Both the position numbers and the translations under genes were made by a program. Below, piece by piece: positions 6,762 through 15,174 of a stretch of 16,238 nt of DNA (within the stretch, counting starts at the first letter, position 1; each line of letters begins with the position of its first letter). Below the pieces are notes generated by a model. The model searched no databases, was not told the DNA's origin, and saw only the letters and a program-made list of their open reading frames with translations. The DNA comes from Euryarchaeota archaeon UBA53 (GTDB lineage: Archaea > Thermoplasmatota > Poseidoniia > Poseidoniales > Poseidoniaceae), in assembly GCA_002507425.1 (NCBI GenBank), contig DAZU01000077.1, forward strand, positions 26,564 to 42,801. Reading direction: 5' to 3'.

Positions 6762-9077
6762 ATGGAATCTATTTTGATGCCATTGGCAGTATTGGTAGCG
6801 ATAGTAGTTACCATAAAACCCGATGCTAGGTTTAATGCAATCCTCACCCTACCATTTATCGCACTTGCAACTATGTTCACCATGAACTTCGATTCTAATT
6901 ATCTCGTATCCACTTATGGGGGAGAAGAGTTACCATACAGGTTTAGATTTGCTGCAACTTGGGCTGCAAGAGAAGGGCCAATTTTAATGTGGGCTGCTTG
7001 GATGGCACTCCTTACAATTGTATGGAGAAACCCTTTCTCAGGAGAGAGTGACTCATCACACACACTCAGAATCAGATTAATGAATGGTTTTACGCTAACA
7101 CTTTTGTTAGTTGCTTGGATATACCAACCTTTCAAGACCGGAGAGGGCACAGGGCAAGGATTGAATGAGTTGTTACAAACGAACTTGATGGTTATCCATC
7201 CTCCCCTCATTTTCCTCGCGTATTCTTTATCCATAACTCTTACAATTATCGGTTTAACATCGTTATTCACTGATTTTGATGGAATAAAAACCAGACTAAT
7301 TACAGTAGCTCGACCTGCATTTTTTGTATCTACTTTAGGTATTGGATTAGGCGGACTTTGGGCTTATCTTATACTAGACTGGGGTGGTTATTGGGCGTGG
7401 GACCCTGTTGAAACTGGCTCGTTATTGCCATGGATATGCCTTGTGGTGCTTCTTCACTTGAGAACCAGACCGGGAAAGACCTCAAACCACATGTGGGCCG
7501 GAGTTGCTATAGCTTGTGGGGCACTGTCTTTATTTTCTACAATGGTCACAAGGGCCGGAGGAGTTTGGGCGGTCAGTGTTCATACGTTTGTAGTAGACTC
7601 CGAGGGAGCGACTCCGAATGACGTGTTTGGGAGAATGATGGTTCTTTTGTCAGACCTGAGCGGAATTGAAGTAATGGTTTACCTTCTGGGCATAATCCAA
7701 CTAATTGCTATGTTCCTTGCTTCCCGGTTGGGTTCAGAATTTTCTAGAAAGTGGCTGTTTATGTTACCTGTAATTGCCGCCCTTGGTGTGATTGGAAACG
7801 GAGATGTCTTGGATGGTTTCCCTCCAACGATTTTGGTCGTAATCGCTTTTGGTCCTTTGATTGAATCTGGAATAAAGTCGTTTACAAATAAGCAGATTCC
7901 TGAATATTATTGGTTCGCTATACCTGGTGTCATGGTAGGTTTGAGAGTAATACACGGAATGGTATTTTTTGAAATATTATCATTATTATTTGCATTCGGT
8001 TTGATATTCGAAAAAGATCAATTGAAAGCTTGGGGTTGGGCAACTGCGGGTATTATGCTATTCCTTTCTGCCTCGTGGTCGGGCATGCTGGATGTGTGGA
8101 TTTGTGCAGTGGGTATGACAGCATTCATATCTCCATGGTTTTTCGTATCAGACTCAAGTAACAGGAAGTTTTCTTTCGCCGAAAAAAGGACACAGCAGAG
8201 GCTAGCGCTTTGGTCCCCTGTTGTGGTGGTTGGGATGTACCTAATTCTCACAATGGTTATTCTACTAGCAAGTATAGACTCAATACAGTTTGCAGCACAC
8301 GAGTTGTATGGAGCTCCTTTTATTGCAGCAACTATGCTTTCATACGTCATGTGGAGTTTGCGTCACAAACCAAACCGCGTATATGCGTTAATTCTGATGG
8401 TTCCAAGTGTTTTGCTTTTCGCATGGTTGTTCGGAGACTCTCTTGGATACGATTCAACTGATGTTCTTGGAGCATCCCTATCGCGAGGGCAGGTCGGAAT
8501 GGTAGTGTTATTACCAGCCTTACTTGCTCTACCGGCAACTGTGTCTCTCATAAAAGAAAATACAAGTGACAAGAAGATATCTATGCTAGCACACATAACT
8601 CACCTTGGACTTGTTCTTCTTATCATCGGACATGTAATGAGCACAACAATAATCGATAGGGGTACATTCTCACACTCTGTAACCCTGGTTAAAAATGAAA
8701 GAGTAGAGTGGGAGAGTTACGAATTTGAGTTTACTGAAGTCGTCAAGACAAATGAATCCTCGCTAGAGGTTGGCGATGGTTATCTTGGTGCTGTCATCAA
8801 TGTATACAGTGGCGGAGACTTAGTTGAAACAGTAGAGCCCGGTGTGATTCGTTTTGACACGAGGTCTAGGTCAGAGGTTGATCGGATTAGCATGTGGCAC
8901 GGTGATTTAGTTTTGATAATGGATGGGACGCAAGCCAGATCATTGATGGAAGACAGCGATTTGGTTAGAATTATAGTTTATGATTTGCCAGGCATACACC
9001 TTGTCTGGGGCGGATGGAGTCTAATGTTGCTGGCGAGTTTATCATTATCGTTGAATAAGTCCAAGCCAACTCATTGA
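6762..9077 (+). CDS. ccmF: CcmF-type cytochrome c haem lyase (c-type cytochrome biogenesis)
   Basis: Large polytopic membrane protein, 771 residues from the ATG at 6762, of the CcmF/CcsA haem-handling family. It helps attach haem to CXXCH motifs of apocytochrome c outside the cytoplasmic membrane. The WWD haem-binding signature is present as WGGYWAWDPVE (207-217). The four histidines expected for CcmF can be placed: IHPP (H146), LLH (H232), SVHTF (H274) and HLG (H614). TWAAREGP (66-73) is also typical. After the last conserved helix comes a soluble beta-rich segment (about 635-745), then a final hydrophobic helix. It is longer than the usual 640-660 residues. No CcmABCDE or CcmH partner is in the window. 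Four bases separate it from the flavoprotein stop codon, suggesting co-expression. An in-frame TTG at 6747 is a weaker alternative start. Confidence 0.93.
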   Translation: MESILMPLAVLVAIVVTIKPDARFNAILTLPFIALATMFTMNFDSNYLVSTYGGEELPYRFRFAATWAAREGPILMWAAWMALLTIVWRNPFSGESDSSHTLRIRLMNGFTLTLLLVAWIYQPFKTGEGTGQGLNELLQTNLMVIHPPLIFLAYSLSITLTIIGLTSLFTDFDGIKTRLITVARPAFFVSTLGIGLGGLWAYLILDWGGYWAWDPVETGSLLPWICLVVLLHLRTRPGKTSNHMWAGVAIACGALSLFSTMVTRAGGVWAVSVHTFVVDSEGATPNDVFGRMMVLLSDLSGIEVMVYLLGIIQLIAMFLASRLGSEFSRKWLFMLPVIAALGVIGNGDVLDGFPPTILVVIAFGPLIESGIKSFTNKQIPEYYWFAIPGVMVGLRVIHGMVFFEILSLLFAFGLIFEKDQLKAWGWATAGIMLFLSASWSGMLDVWICAVGMTAFISPWFFVSDSSNRKFSFAEKRTQQRLALWSPVVVVGMYLILTMVILLASIDSIQFAAHELYGAPFIAATMLSYVMWSLRHKPNRVYALILMVPSVLLFAWLFGDSLGYDSTDVLGASLSRGQVGMVVLLPALLALPATVSLIKENTSDKKISMLAHITHLGLVLLIIGHVMSTTIIDRGTFSHSVTLVKNERVEWESYEFEFTEVVKTNESSLEVGDGYLGAVINVYSGGDLVETVEPGVIRFDTRSRSEVDRISMWHGDLVLIMDGTQARSLMEDSDLVRIIVYDLPGIHLVWGGWSLMLLASLSLSLNKSKPTH

Positions 9078-9132
9078 AATAGGGATGGTTGGTCGCAAAA
9101 GCACCCCCGTTTGGGGAGATAGGTGAATTATC
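9078..9132 (+). promoter_or_regulatory. Leader between ccmF and FKBP with GC hairpin and Shine-Dalgarno
   Basis: This 55-bp spacer has no evident TATA box. CCCC (9104-9107) can pair with GGGG (9113-9116) across a five-base loop. GGTGA at 9122-9126 is a good Shine-Dalgarno motif six bases before the FKBP ATG. The hairpin sits just upstream of the ribosome site and could influence initiation, but it is very short. Confidence 0.4.
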
Positions 9133-9837
9133 ATGGAGGAAGGAACAATTGTCCATGTCGAATATGACTTGTATAATGCGGATTCGGGAGATTTAATAGA
9201 AACCACAAGAGAAGACGTTGCAAAAGAGCACGATATGCATCAAGAGGGCCGAAGTTACACGCCCCTAGTTTGTGTTGTTGGCGCTGGAAATTTGATCTCG
9301 GGTTTTGAGGATAGTTTACTAGAGGCTGAGGCAGACAAAGACGTATCCTTAGTTATCGCTCCAGTTGATGCTTATGGAGAAAAGGACCCAGACCAGATTG
9401 AAACGATATCTATTGATAAACTACTTAGACACGTGAGAGACCCTAAATCTCTCTACATAGGCGGGCCAGTTACCGTTGAGGGCCGTCAAGGAATACTATC
9501 CTACCTGGCCGCAGGCAGAGCAAGAATTGATTATAATCATCCAATGGCTGGTAGATCCTTAAAGTATGATTACAAAATAATCAAAGTTGTAGAGGGTAAA
9601 GAAGAAAGGGTTGAGGCATTATTGGAATCTAACACAGGACAGAAAGGTTTCGAGGTCACTTTTGATGGTGACGACATCTCGATTATTGTCCCTCAAACAA
9701 TGCTCTTTGATCCGAATGCTGCTATGCAGAAATTCCGCTTAGTCACAGTTCTCAGAGACTCCGTTGAAGCAGGAAAGGTTTCATTTGTCGAAGTACATGA
9801 ACCCCGAGTTTCTGAAGAAAGCGATGAGGAAGAATGA
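9133..9837 (+). CDS. FKBP-type peptidyl-prolyl cis-trans isomerase, long archaeal form
   Basis: A 234-residue SlyD-like FKBP that catalyses proline isomerisation and acts as a folding chaperone. No signal peptide is seen, so it is probably cytoplasmic. The FKBP core begins with GTIVHVEYDLY (4-14) and continues through VVGAGNLISGFEDSLLEAE (48-66) to APVDAYGEKDP. Residues about 85-135 form the insert-in-flap chaperone domain. The core closes with DYNHPMAGRSLKYDYKI (133-149), a hallmark of this family. Residues about 150-222 form the extra C-terminal domain found in long archaeal FKBPs. The protein ends in a very acidic tail (ESDEEE). A GGTGA Shine-Dalgarno motif lies six bases before the ATG. 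It follows ccmF, possibly assisting membrane or exported protein folding, but this is only suggested by position. Confidence 0.93.
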   Translation: MEEGTIVHVEYDLYNADSGDLIETTREDVAKEHDMHQEGRSYTPLVCVVGAGNLISGFEDSLLEAEADKDVSLVIAPVDAYGEKDPDQIETISIDKLLRHVRDPKSLYIGGPVTVEGRQGILSYLAAGRARIDYNHPMAGRSLKYDYKIIKVVEGKEERVEALLESNTGQKGFEVTFDGDDISIIVPQTMLFDPNAAMQKFRLVTVLRDSVEAGKVSFVEVHEPRVSEESDEEE

Positions 9838-9880
9838 TCACGCACATGAATCCAATATCTCAAAATGGTGTGGATAAAAC

Positions 9881-11155
9881 ATGGAAGAGACAGATTTCTC
9901 TAAACTGGAGAGAAATCTTATACTCACATTTTCTATTATTGCCTTTGTTGTTATCATAGGATTACTACTCAAACCAGAGGTTTTCTGGGATGACTTTGCG
10001 AAGGTCTACATTTGGGATCCAATTGTAAAAGATGCAGGCCAGGGAGATGCTGGTTACTCAGCAGTTAACACAATTGTATACATCTCAATAATGATTGCAG
10101 CAGTAATTATTCTTCAGGCATTATTCCGTAAGTGGAAACTTCCGGTTGATGACAAAATGGTTTGGGCACTAATGGCTTGGGTAGTTCTTGCCCCAATATT
10201 GCGAGTCATGGAGGATTCAGATTACTTCGCAGAAGGTATTGACGTTCTTTTCATATCACCAATAATTCATATCCATCTTGCAGCATGGTTGGTCCTTGCA
10301 GGATATATTGGACATATAGGGCGAGAAAAACATCTCTCTATGCTTGTCATGCTGCTAGTTGCATATATTTCATTCACCGGACTGCTGGTATTACCAAACG
10401 TCCACACACACGATTCAGGCCATTTCTATATCTTATCAGGTGCGATTTTGGGAGCCATAATGATTGCATTAGTAATGCACAATACTTGGGACTGGGATGG
10501 TGTAACACGCTCTATATTGGCGTTTGCGGTCGGTCTTATTACTATGGGTTTGGGTCATTGGGCTCAACTGGTGAATACCCCCTGGGCACAAGAAAATGGT
10601 AACTTGCCCAAAGATAATGATGTAATTCTCCCTTTGATAATTGCAGTAGGAGTTCCGTTGGTGGTAACTTGGTTGGTTTGGAAAAGAGGGGTCGAAGATC
10701 TCGCTCAGTTGCGACTCACAGGTAACGAAGCAGGAGTAATTCCAGATGGTTTAACTCTTGAAGAGTGGGAATCTGAGGACCGTTCAAATCATCCCGTTGA
10801 GCTACTAACTCCAGCGGGTATTTTAGCGACTCCTATGGTTGGAGGCATGCTTTTTGGGCAACTTTGTGATGGCTTGGCAACTATGATGGGCATAGACTAT
10901 TACGGATTTTCAGAAAAACATCCATTATCGGATGCAGTTATTCAATTTGGAAATAGTCTAAACATAATTGGAGAGGGTGCTTGGCTGTTTTTCTTACTCA
11001 AGGCTACTTTAATCACCGTCATAGTTTGGATGTTTTCTCAAATGAGGGTCGAAAGCCGTCAGCAACATCTGCGTGTATTAGTTGTGTTAGCTGTTATGAT
11101 TGTAGGAATGGCACCTGGACTTAGAGGAATTGGCAGGTTAATTCTTGGAGTTTGA
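9881..11155 (+). CDS. DUF63 family archaeal membrane protein
   Basis: This 424-residue polytopic membrane protein belongs to DUF63, a family known from archaea with no established function. Family landmarks are YSAVNT (59-64), LRVMED (107-112) and SPIIH (126-130). Later ones are GQLCDGLATMMG (326-337), SEKHPLSD (344-351) and MAPGLRGIGRLILGV (410-424). About nine or ten hydrophobic segments are visible, the first at 13-30. It is longer than the usual 250-300 residues, mainly through a central membrane region with several His and Trp residues (HIHLAAW, HTHDSGH, HNTWDWD, GHWAQL) and a charged loop (about 280-307). The starting ATG is supported by GGTG ten bases upstream. It lies 43 bp after the FKBP gene on the same strand. 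I make no functional assignment. Confidence 0.88.
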   Translation: MEETDFSKLERNLILTFSIIAFVVIIGLLLKPEVFWDDFAKVYIWDPIVKDAGQGDAGYSAVNTIVYISIMIAAVIILQALFRKWKLPVDDKMVWALMAWVVLAPILRVMEDSDYFAEGIDVLFISPIIHIHLAAWLVLAGYIGHIGREKHLSMLVMLLVAYISFTGLLVLPNVHTHDSGHFYILSGAILGAIMIALVMHNTWDWDGVTRSILAFAVGLITMGLGHWAQLVNTPWAQENGNLPKDNDVILPLIIAVGVPLVVTWLVWKRGVEDLAQLRLTGNEAGVIPDGLTLEEWESEDRSNHPVELLTPAGILATPMVGGMLFGQLCDGLATMMGIDYYGFSEKHPLSDAVIQFGNSLNIIGEGAWLFFLLKATLITVIVWMFSQMRVESRQQHLRVLVVLAVMIVGMAPGLRGIGRLILGV

Positions 11156-11192
11156 GCGGTTGATTCAAGTCAAACATATTGCTCGCATAATC

Positions 11193-11202
11193 GAGGGGAA
11201 GG
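11193..11202 (+). promoter_or_regulatory. Shine-Dalgarno before the carboxyltransferase gene
   Basis: GAGGGGAAGG is a purine-rich ribosome site ending one base before the ATG at 11204. The likely pairing core GAGGGG lies five bases upstream. It supports 11204 as the start. The 48-bp spacer before it (11156-11203) has only a poor TATA-like CATATT at 11175-11180, so the carboxylase genes may be read through from upstream or use a weak promoter. Confidence 0.5.
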
Positions 11203-11203
11203 T

Positions 11204-12814
11204 ATGGATAGACTAAGTACTAGTGTTAATCGTAGTTCCTCCGATTATCAAATTTGCAAAAAACACAATCAAAGTTTGATTGATACCTTGCGCGATAGGT
11301 TAGAAATAGCCAGTCATGGAGGTGGTGGAAAATATGTTGAGAGGCACCACAGTAGGGGAAAACTACTAGCTAGGGAAAGAATAGAGAAGATAATTGATCC
11401 AGGCACGGCATTTTTAGAATTATCACCTCTCGCAGCATATGACTTGTATGATGGTAAAGCAAGTAGCGCAGGTATTGTGACAGGCGTTGGTCTAGTCCAC
11501 GGAAGAGAGTGTTTGTTCGTCGCTAATGATGCAACTGTAAAGGGTGGATCATATTATCCAATGACAGTAAAAAAGCACATTCGAGCACAAACAATTGCGC
11601 ATGAAAATAATCTTCCATGTATATATCTCGTAGATTCTGGTGGGGCATTCTTGCCGATGCAGGATGAAGTGTTCCCTGACATTGGCCACTTTGGTAGAAT
11701 TTTCCGTAATCAAGCAAGAATGTCAGGAGATGGTATTCCACAGATTGCAGCCGTTTTGGGAAGTTGCACAGCGGGTGGAGCTTATGTCCCAGCAATGAGT
11801 GACGAGTCAATTATTGTAAAAGGCAACGGGACTATTTTTCTTGCTGGTCCACCATTGGTAAAAGCGGCTACTGGCGAGGAAGTAACCGCTGAAGAATTGG
11901 GTGGAGCAGATGTTCACACATCTCAAAGCGGTGTTGCTGATCACTACGCTGAGGACGAAAATGAAGCATTACGTTTGGTTAGGAATGTGGTTGAAAATAT
12001 TGGAAGTAGAGAATTAGCACCACTTGATAGAAAAGAATCTGAAGATCCTTTCCATGATGTTGAAGATTTACTAGGGTTGATTCCAATCGATAACCGTACA
12101 CCGGTGGACGTCAAGGAAATCATAGCAAGGATAGTTGATGGAAGCAGATTTCACGAGTTCAAATCTAGGTATGGACAAACACTAATCTGTGGTTTTGCTC
12201 ACATTCACGGCTACAAAGTAGGGATAGTTGCAAACAATGGTATCCTATTCTCCGAATCATCGCTCAAAGGTGCACACTTTGTAGAACTCTGTGGTCAGAG
12301 AGGTATCCCTCTGGTTTTCCTTCAGAACATTACAGGGTTCATGGTCGGAAAAGCGTATGAAGCTGGCGGGATTGCTAAAGATGGAGCGAAATTAGTAACC
12401 GCTGTATCTTGTGTAAATGTTCCAAAGTTCACGGTCATAATTGGGGGGTCCCATGGAGCAGGAAATTATGGAATGTGTGGCCGAGCATACGATCCTAGAT
12501 TCCTGTTTATGTGGCCAAATAGCAGAATATCAGTAATGGGTGGTCCTCAAGCAGCCGATGTTTTGACAACAGTCAAGCAAGACCAACGAACCAGAGAAGG
12601 ATTGGAGCCATTGGAAGGAGATGCTCTTGAATCATTTAGGGCGCCAATCCTTGAAAAATATGAGACTGAAGGGAGCCCGTATTATTCAACAGCCAGATTA
12701 TGGGATGACGGAATAATTGACCCAAGAGATACACGAGATGTTCTAGGATTATGTATGGCTGCGAGTCAAAATGCTGAACTGCCAAATGATAGATTCGGAG
12801 TATTCAGAATGTAA
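11204..12814 (+). CDS. mccB: Acyl-CoA carboxylase carboxyltransferase subunit, methylcrotonyl-CoA carboxylase beta type
   Basis: A 536-residue biotin-dependent carboxyltransferase that moves CO2 from carboxybiotin to an acyl-CoA. It has two crotonase-fold halves. RGKLLARERI (51-60) is the family start. The N-half oxyanion region is GSCTAGGAYVPAMSDES (186-202), followed by GPPLVKAATGEEV and ELGGADVH (231-238). The C-half oxyanion region is GGSHGAGNYGMCGRAYDPRF (414-433), with WPNSRISVMGG (437-447). FRNQARMS (167-174), VKAATGEEV and GNYGMCGRAY are features of the methylcrotonyl-CoA carboxylase beta subunit rather than the propionyl-CoA type. The hydratase and biotin genes follow directly, in the order liuB-liuC-liuD, which supports leucine degradation (3-methylcrotonyl-CoA to 3-methylglutaconyl-CoA). 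Geranyl-CoA carboxylase is a close alternative. No isovaleryl-CoA dehydrogenase is visible upstream. Confidence 0.92.
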   Translation: MDRLSTSVNRSSSDYQICKKHNQSLIDTLRDRLEIASHGGGGKYVERHHSRGKLLARERIEKIIDPGTAFLELSPLAAYDLYDGKASSAGIVTGVGLVHGRECLFVANDATVKGGSYYPMTVKKHIRAQTIAHENNLPCIYLVDSGGAFLPMQDEVFPDIGHFGRIFRNQARMSGDGIPQIAAVLGSCTAGGAYVPAMSDESIIVKGNGTIFLAGPPLVKAATGEEVTAEELGGADVHTSQSGVADHYAEDENEALRLVRNVVENIGSRELAPLDRKESEDPFHDVEDLLGLIPIDNRTPVDVKEIIARIVDGSRFHEFKSRYGQTLICGFAHIHGYKVGIVANNGILFSESSLKGAHFVELCGQRGIPLVFLQNITGFMVGKAYEAGGIAKDGAKLVTAVSCVNVPKFTVIIGGSHGAGNYGMCGRAYDPRFLFMWPNSRISVMGGPQAADVLTTVKQDQRTREGLEPLEGDALESFRAPILEKYETEGSPYYSTARLWDDGIIDPRDTRDVLGLCMAASQNAELPNDRFGVFRM

Positions 12815-12836
12815 TTGAAAAATCAAAAAGCCAATT

Positions 12837-12840
12837 GGAG
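12837..12840 (+). promoter_or_regulatory. Shine-Dalgarno GGAG before the hydratase gene
   Basis: GGAG lies eight bases before the ATG at 12849 within the 34-bp gap after the carboxyltransferase gene. It supports this start codon. Confidence 0.5.
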
Positions 12841-12848
12841 AATTAGTT

Positions 12849-13682
12849 ATGAAAGACAAGCCAAATACTTCACTTATTCAATTGGAAATTGACGGCCCTG
12901 TGGCAAGGGTAACACTTGCCCGTCCTGACAAATACAACGCATTGAACGTGCAGATGATATCTGAATTAATTGAGGTATTTTCATGGACAGCTGAAAATTC
13001 AGTCTCTTCAAAAGGTTCTATATTTACAAAAGACGGAACTCCATATTTGAGGGTTTTAATATTGTCTGGTGAAGGCAAGCATTTCTGCGCAGGTGCTGAC
13101 ATTAACATGATGCGTGATGCTGGAGCAAATACCCCGGAAGAAAATAGAAGGGATTCTGAGAGACTTGATTCCTTATTCAACACGCTATGGGCACATCCTT
13201 GTTTTACCATCGGTAAAATTCAGGGTGTAGCCTTAGGCGGAGGCGCTGGGCTGATCGCATGCCTTGATCATGTTGTGTGTAAACCGGGTGTCAAGATAGC
13301 ACTCTCTGAGGGTAAACTTGGGATTCTCCCAGCGGTAATTGGACCATATGTGTATAGACGAATGGGAAGCGCTAACTTCAGGAGGCATGCAATGCTTGCA
13401 GGAAGAATGGATACAGATGAGGCACTTAGAATTGGTATGGTTGATTCAATTGATGAATCACTTGACGTCTCGAGTATACTATCTGAAATTTTGACAACAG
13501 GACCATGCGCAGTCAGTGCAGCAAAAGAACTGACATTAGGCTTTGATAGATGGGACGGTGATGATGAGTCTTTGAGAAGGTGGACTCTTGATTTTACCAG
13601 CCGCATGCGCGGTAGTGACGAGGGACAAGAAGGGCTCTCGTCTTTCCTAGAGAAAAGAAGTGCCGATTGGATAGAGGATTGA
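12849..13682 (+). CDS. liuC: Enoyl-CoA hydratase family protein, probable methylglutaconyl-CoA hydratase (LiuC-like)
   Basis: This 277-residue crotonase-fold protein is expected to hydrate 3-methylglutaconyl-CoA to HMG-CoA, the step after methylcrotonyl-CoA carboxylase. It begins with the family pattern VARVTLARPDKYNALN (18-33). The oxyanion-hole segments are FCAGADINMM (79-88) and VALGGGAGLIACLDH (127-141). Next come SEGKLGILPAVIGPYV (153-168), where E154 is the likely catalytic Glu. The first catalytic Glu of ordinary crotonases (GGGxEL) is Gly here (GGGAGL). With the PAxIxPYV motif, this resembles bacterial LiuC rather than standard enoyl-CoA hydratase. Around residues 48-68 an insert (AENSVSSKGSIFTKDG) lengthens the usual loop. 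It lies between carboxyltransferase and biotin carboxylase genes, four bases before the latter. Confidence 0.88.
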   Translation: MKDKPNTSLIQLEIDGPVARVTLARPDKYNALNVQMISELIEVFSWTAENSVSSKGSIFTKDGTPYLRVLILSGEGKHFCAGADINMMRDAGANTPEENRRDSERLDSLFNTLWAHPCFTIGKIQGVALGGGAGLIACLDHVVCKPGVKIALSEGKLGILPAVIGPYVYRRMGSANFRRHAMLAGRMDTDEALRIGMVDSIDESLDVSSILSEILTTGPCAVSAAKELTLGFDRWDGDDESLRRWTLDFTSRMRGSDEGQEGLSSFLEKRSADWIED

Positions 13683-13686
13683 TAGA

Positions 13687-15174
13687 ATGCTAAAGAGGAC
13701 TCTCGTCGCTAATAGGGGAGAGATAGCCTGCCGAATTTTGAGGGCGTGTAAAGAAGCCAGAATAGAAGGCGTTGCTATTTACGCTGAAAACGATACGGGG
13801 ACTCTATTTACTGAAATTGCAGACCTTGCGATTCCATTGAATGGAGAAGGATTGAGTGAGACTTATCTAAACCAAGAGCAAATAATTGGAATAGCAATCG
13901 ATAATGGCTGTGATTCAATACACCCTGGTTTTGGTTTTCTATCCGAAAGAGCAGATTTTGCACAAGCAGTAATAGATGCGGGATTGATTTGGATTGGGCC
14001 GTCTCCTGAAGCAATTTCTACAATGGGAGACAAGATGACTGCAAGAATTACAATGAAGGATGCTGGAGTTCCAGTAATTCCTGGTGAAGAAGTCGATGGT
14101 GGTATTGATGATGTCCTCAAACTAGCACCTCAGGTGGGCTATCCGCTATTGCTGAAGGCTACCTCGGGAGGAGGAGGGAAAGGCATGCGGGCAGTTCACA
14201 GGCAAGAAGATCTAGAACATGAAGCAAAAGCTGCGATGAGAGAGGCGATGAACGCCTTTGGTGATGATAGAATCTACATTGAGAGGCTACTAACTGGTAG
14301 TAGACACATAGAAATTCAGATTCTTGCCGATAAATTTGGTCGAACTATACATCTGGGAGAAAGAGAATGTAGCGTTCAGCGTAGACATCAAAAGGTGTTT
14401 GAAGAATCTCCGAGCGTAGCTGTGGATTCAGAATTAAGGGAAGCCATGGGAGTAGCCGCTTGCGACGCAGCAAGAGCAGTCGACTATGTTGGAGCAGGAA
14501 CTGTCGAATTTTTGGTAACCCCAACTGGTGAATTTTACTTCCTTGAAATGAATACTAGAATTCAGGTAGAGCATCCAGTAACAGAAATGGTGACAGGAGT
14601 TGATTTGGTCCGTGAGCAATTAAGAATCGCAGCAGGGGAACCAATGAGTTGTGGAGCTCTCTCTATGAGAGGACATGCAATCGAAGTTAGATTGTATGCT
14701 GAAGACCCTACCAATAATTTCCTCCCCGCAATCGGCCCGCTATCAAGATTCATCCCGCCTACTGGACCGGGAGTTCGACTGGACACTGGTGTAAGGGAAG
14801 GAGATAATGTAACTCCCGATTACGACCCAATGCTAGCTAAATTAATCGTGTGGGCTCCCTCAAGAACAGAAGCACTGCAAAGAATGTGTAGAGCTCTAGA
14901 TGAATTTGTGATACTTGGCTGTGTGACAAATTTGCGGTTCTTGAGAGATTTGTGTGAACATCCTGACGTTGTTGATGGTTGGACAACAACCGACATGATA
15001 GAAAAATTATGGCCAGATGGGTGGTCTGATAGTGTGTCTCAAGATATCCTTGATGCGGGTTTATTGGTTTCTTTTGCTTGCGAATCAACAAACTATGGCA
15101 AAAAGCAGATGTCTGCAAGCAGTGTTGATGAGCATGTATCTATCTTTGAGTTGATTAACGGGAGGTATCCGTAA
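13687..15174 (+). CDS. mccA: Biotin carboxylase subunit of acyl-CoA carboxylase (BC half of a split alpha subunit)
   Basis: This 495-residue ATP-grasp biotin carboxylase uses ATP and bicarbonate to carboxylate the biotin of the carrier protein encoded next. Signatures are VANRGEIACRILRA (7-20), HPGFGFLSE (79-87) and the Gly-rich ATP loop GGGGKGM (161-167). ERECSVQRRHQKVFEE (225-240) and EMNTRIQVEHPVTE (287-300) carry the metal, ATP and bicarbonate ligands. The BC domain ends near residue 450. About 45 further residues look like the start of the BT domain that links BC to the carrier in one-chain alpha subunits, but no biotin domain follows. Its TAA stop shares one base with the next ATG. GAGGA eight bases before the ATG, and a four-base gap from the hydratase gene, support the start. 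The whole operon suggests methylcrotonyl-CoA carboxylase. Confidence 0.92.
   Translation: MLKRTLVANRGEIACRILRACKEARIEGVAIYAENDTGTLFTEIADLAIPLNGEGLSETYLNQEQIIGIAIDNGCDSIHPGFGFLSERADFAQAVIDAGLIWIGPSPEAISTMGDKMTARITMKDAGVPVIPGEEVDGGIDDVLKLAPQVGYPLLLKATSGGGGKGMRAVHRQEDLEHEAKAAMREAMNAFGDDRIYIERLLTGSRHIEIQILADKFGRTIHLGERECSVQRRHQKVFEESPSVAVDSELREAMGVAACDAARAVDYVGAGTVEFLVTPTGEFYFLEMNTRIQVEHPVTEMVTGVDLVREQLRIAAGEPMSCGALSMRGHAIEVRLYAEDPTNNFLPAIGPLSRFIPPTGPGVRLDTGVREGDNVTPDYDPMLAKLIVWAPSRTEALQRMCRALDEFVILGCVTNLRFLRDLCEHPDVVDGWTTTDMIEKLWPDGWSDSVSQDILDAGLLVSFACESTNYGKKQMSASSVDEHVSIFELINGRYP
15161..15165 (+). promoter_or_regulatory. Shine-Dalgarno GGAGG before the biotin carrier gene
   Basis: GGAGG inside the last codons of the biotin carboxylase gene sits eight bases before the ATG at 15174. 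It is the strongest ribosome site in the operon and argues that the overlapping TAATG junction is a genuine independent start, not a sequencing frameshift. Confidence 0.65.

Noticed and set aside
11156..11203. CATATT at 11175-11180 as a TATA box for the carboxylase operon
   Set aside because: It is a poor match, and its spacing would put the transcript start at the ATG and exclude the good Shine-Dalgarno motif from the mRNA.
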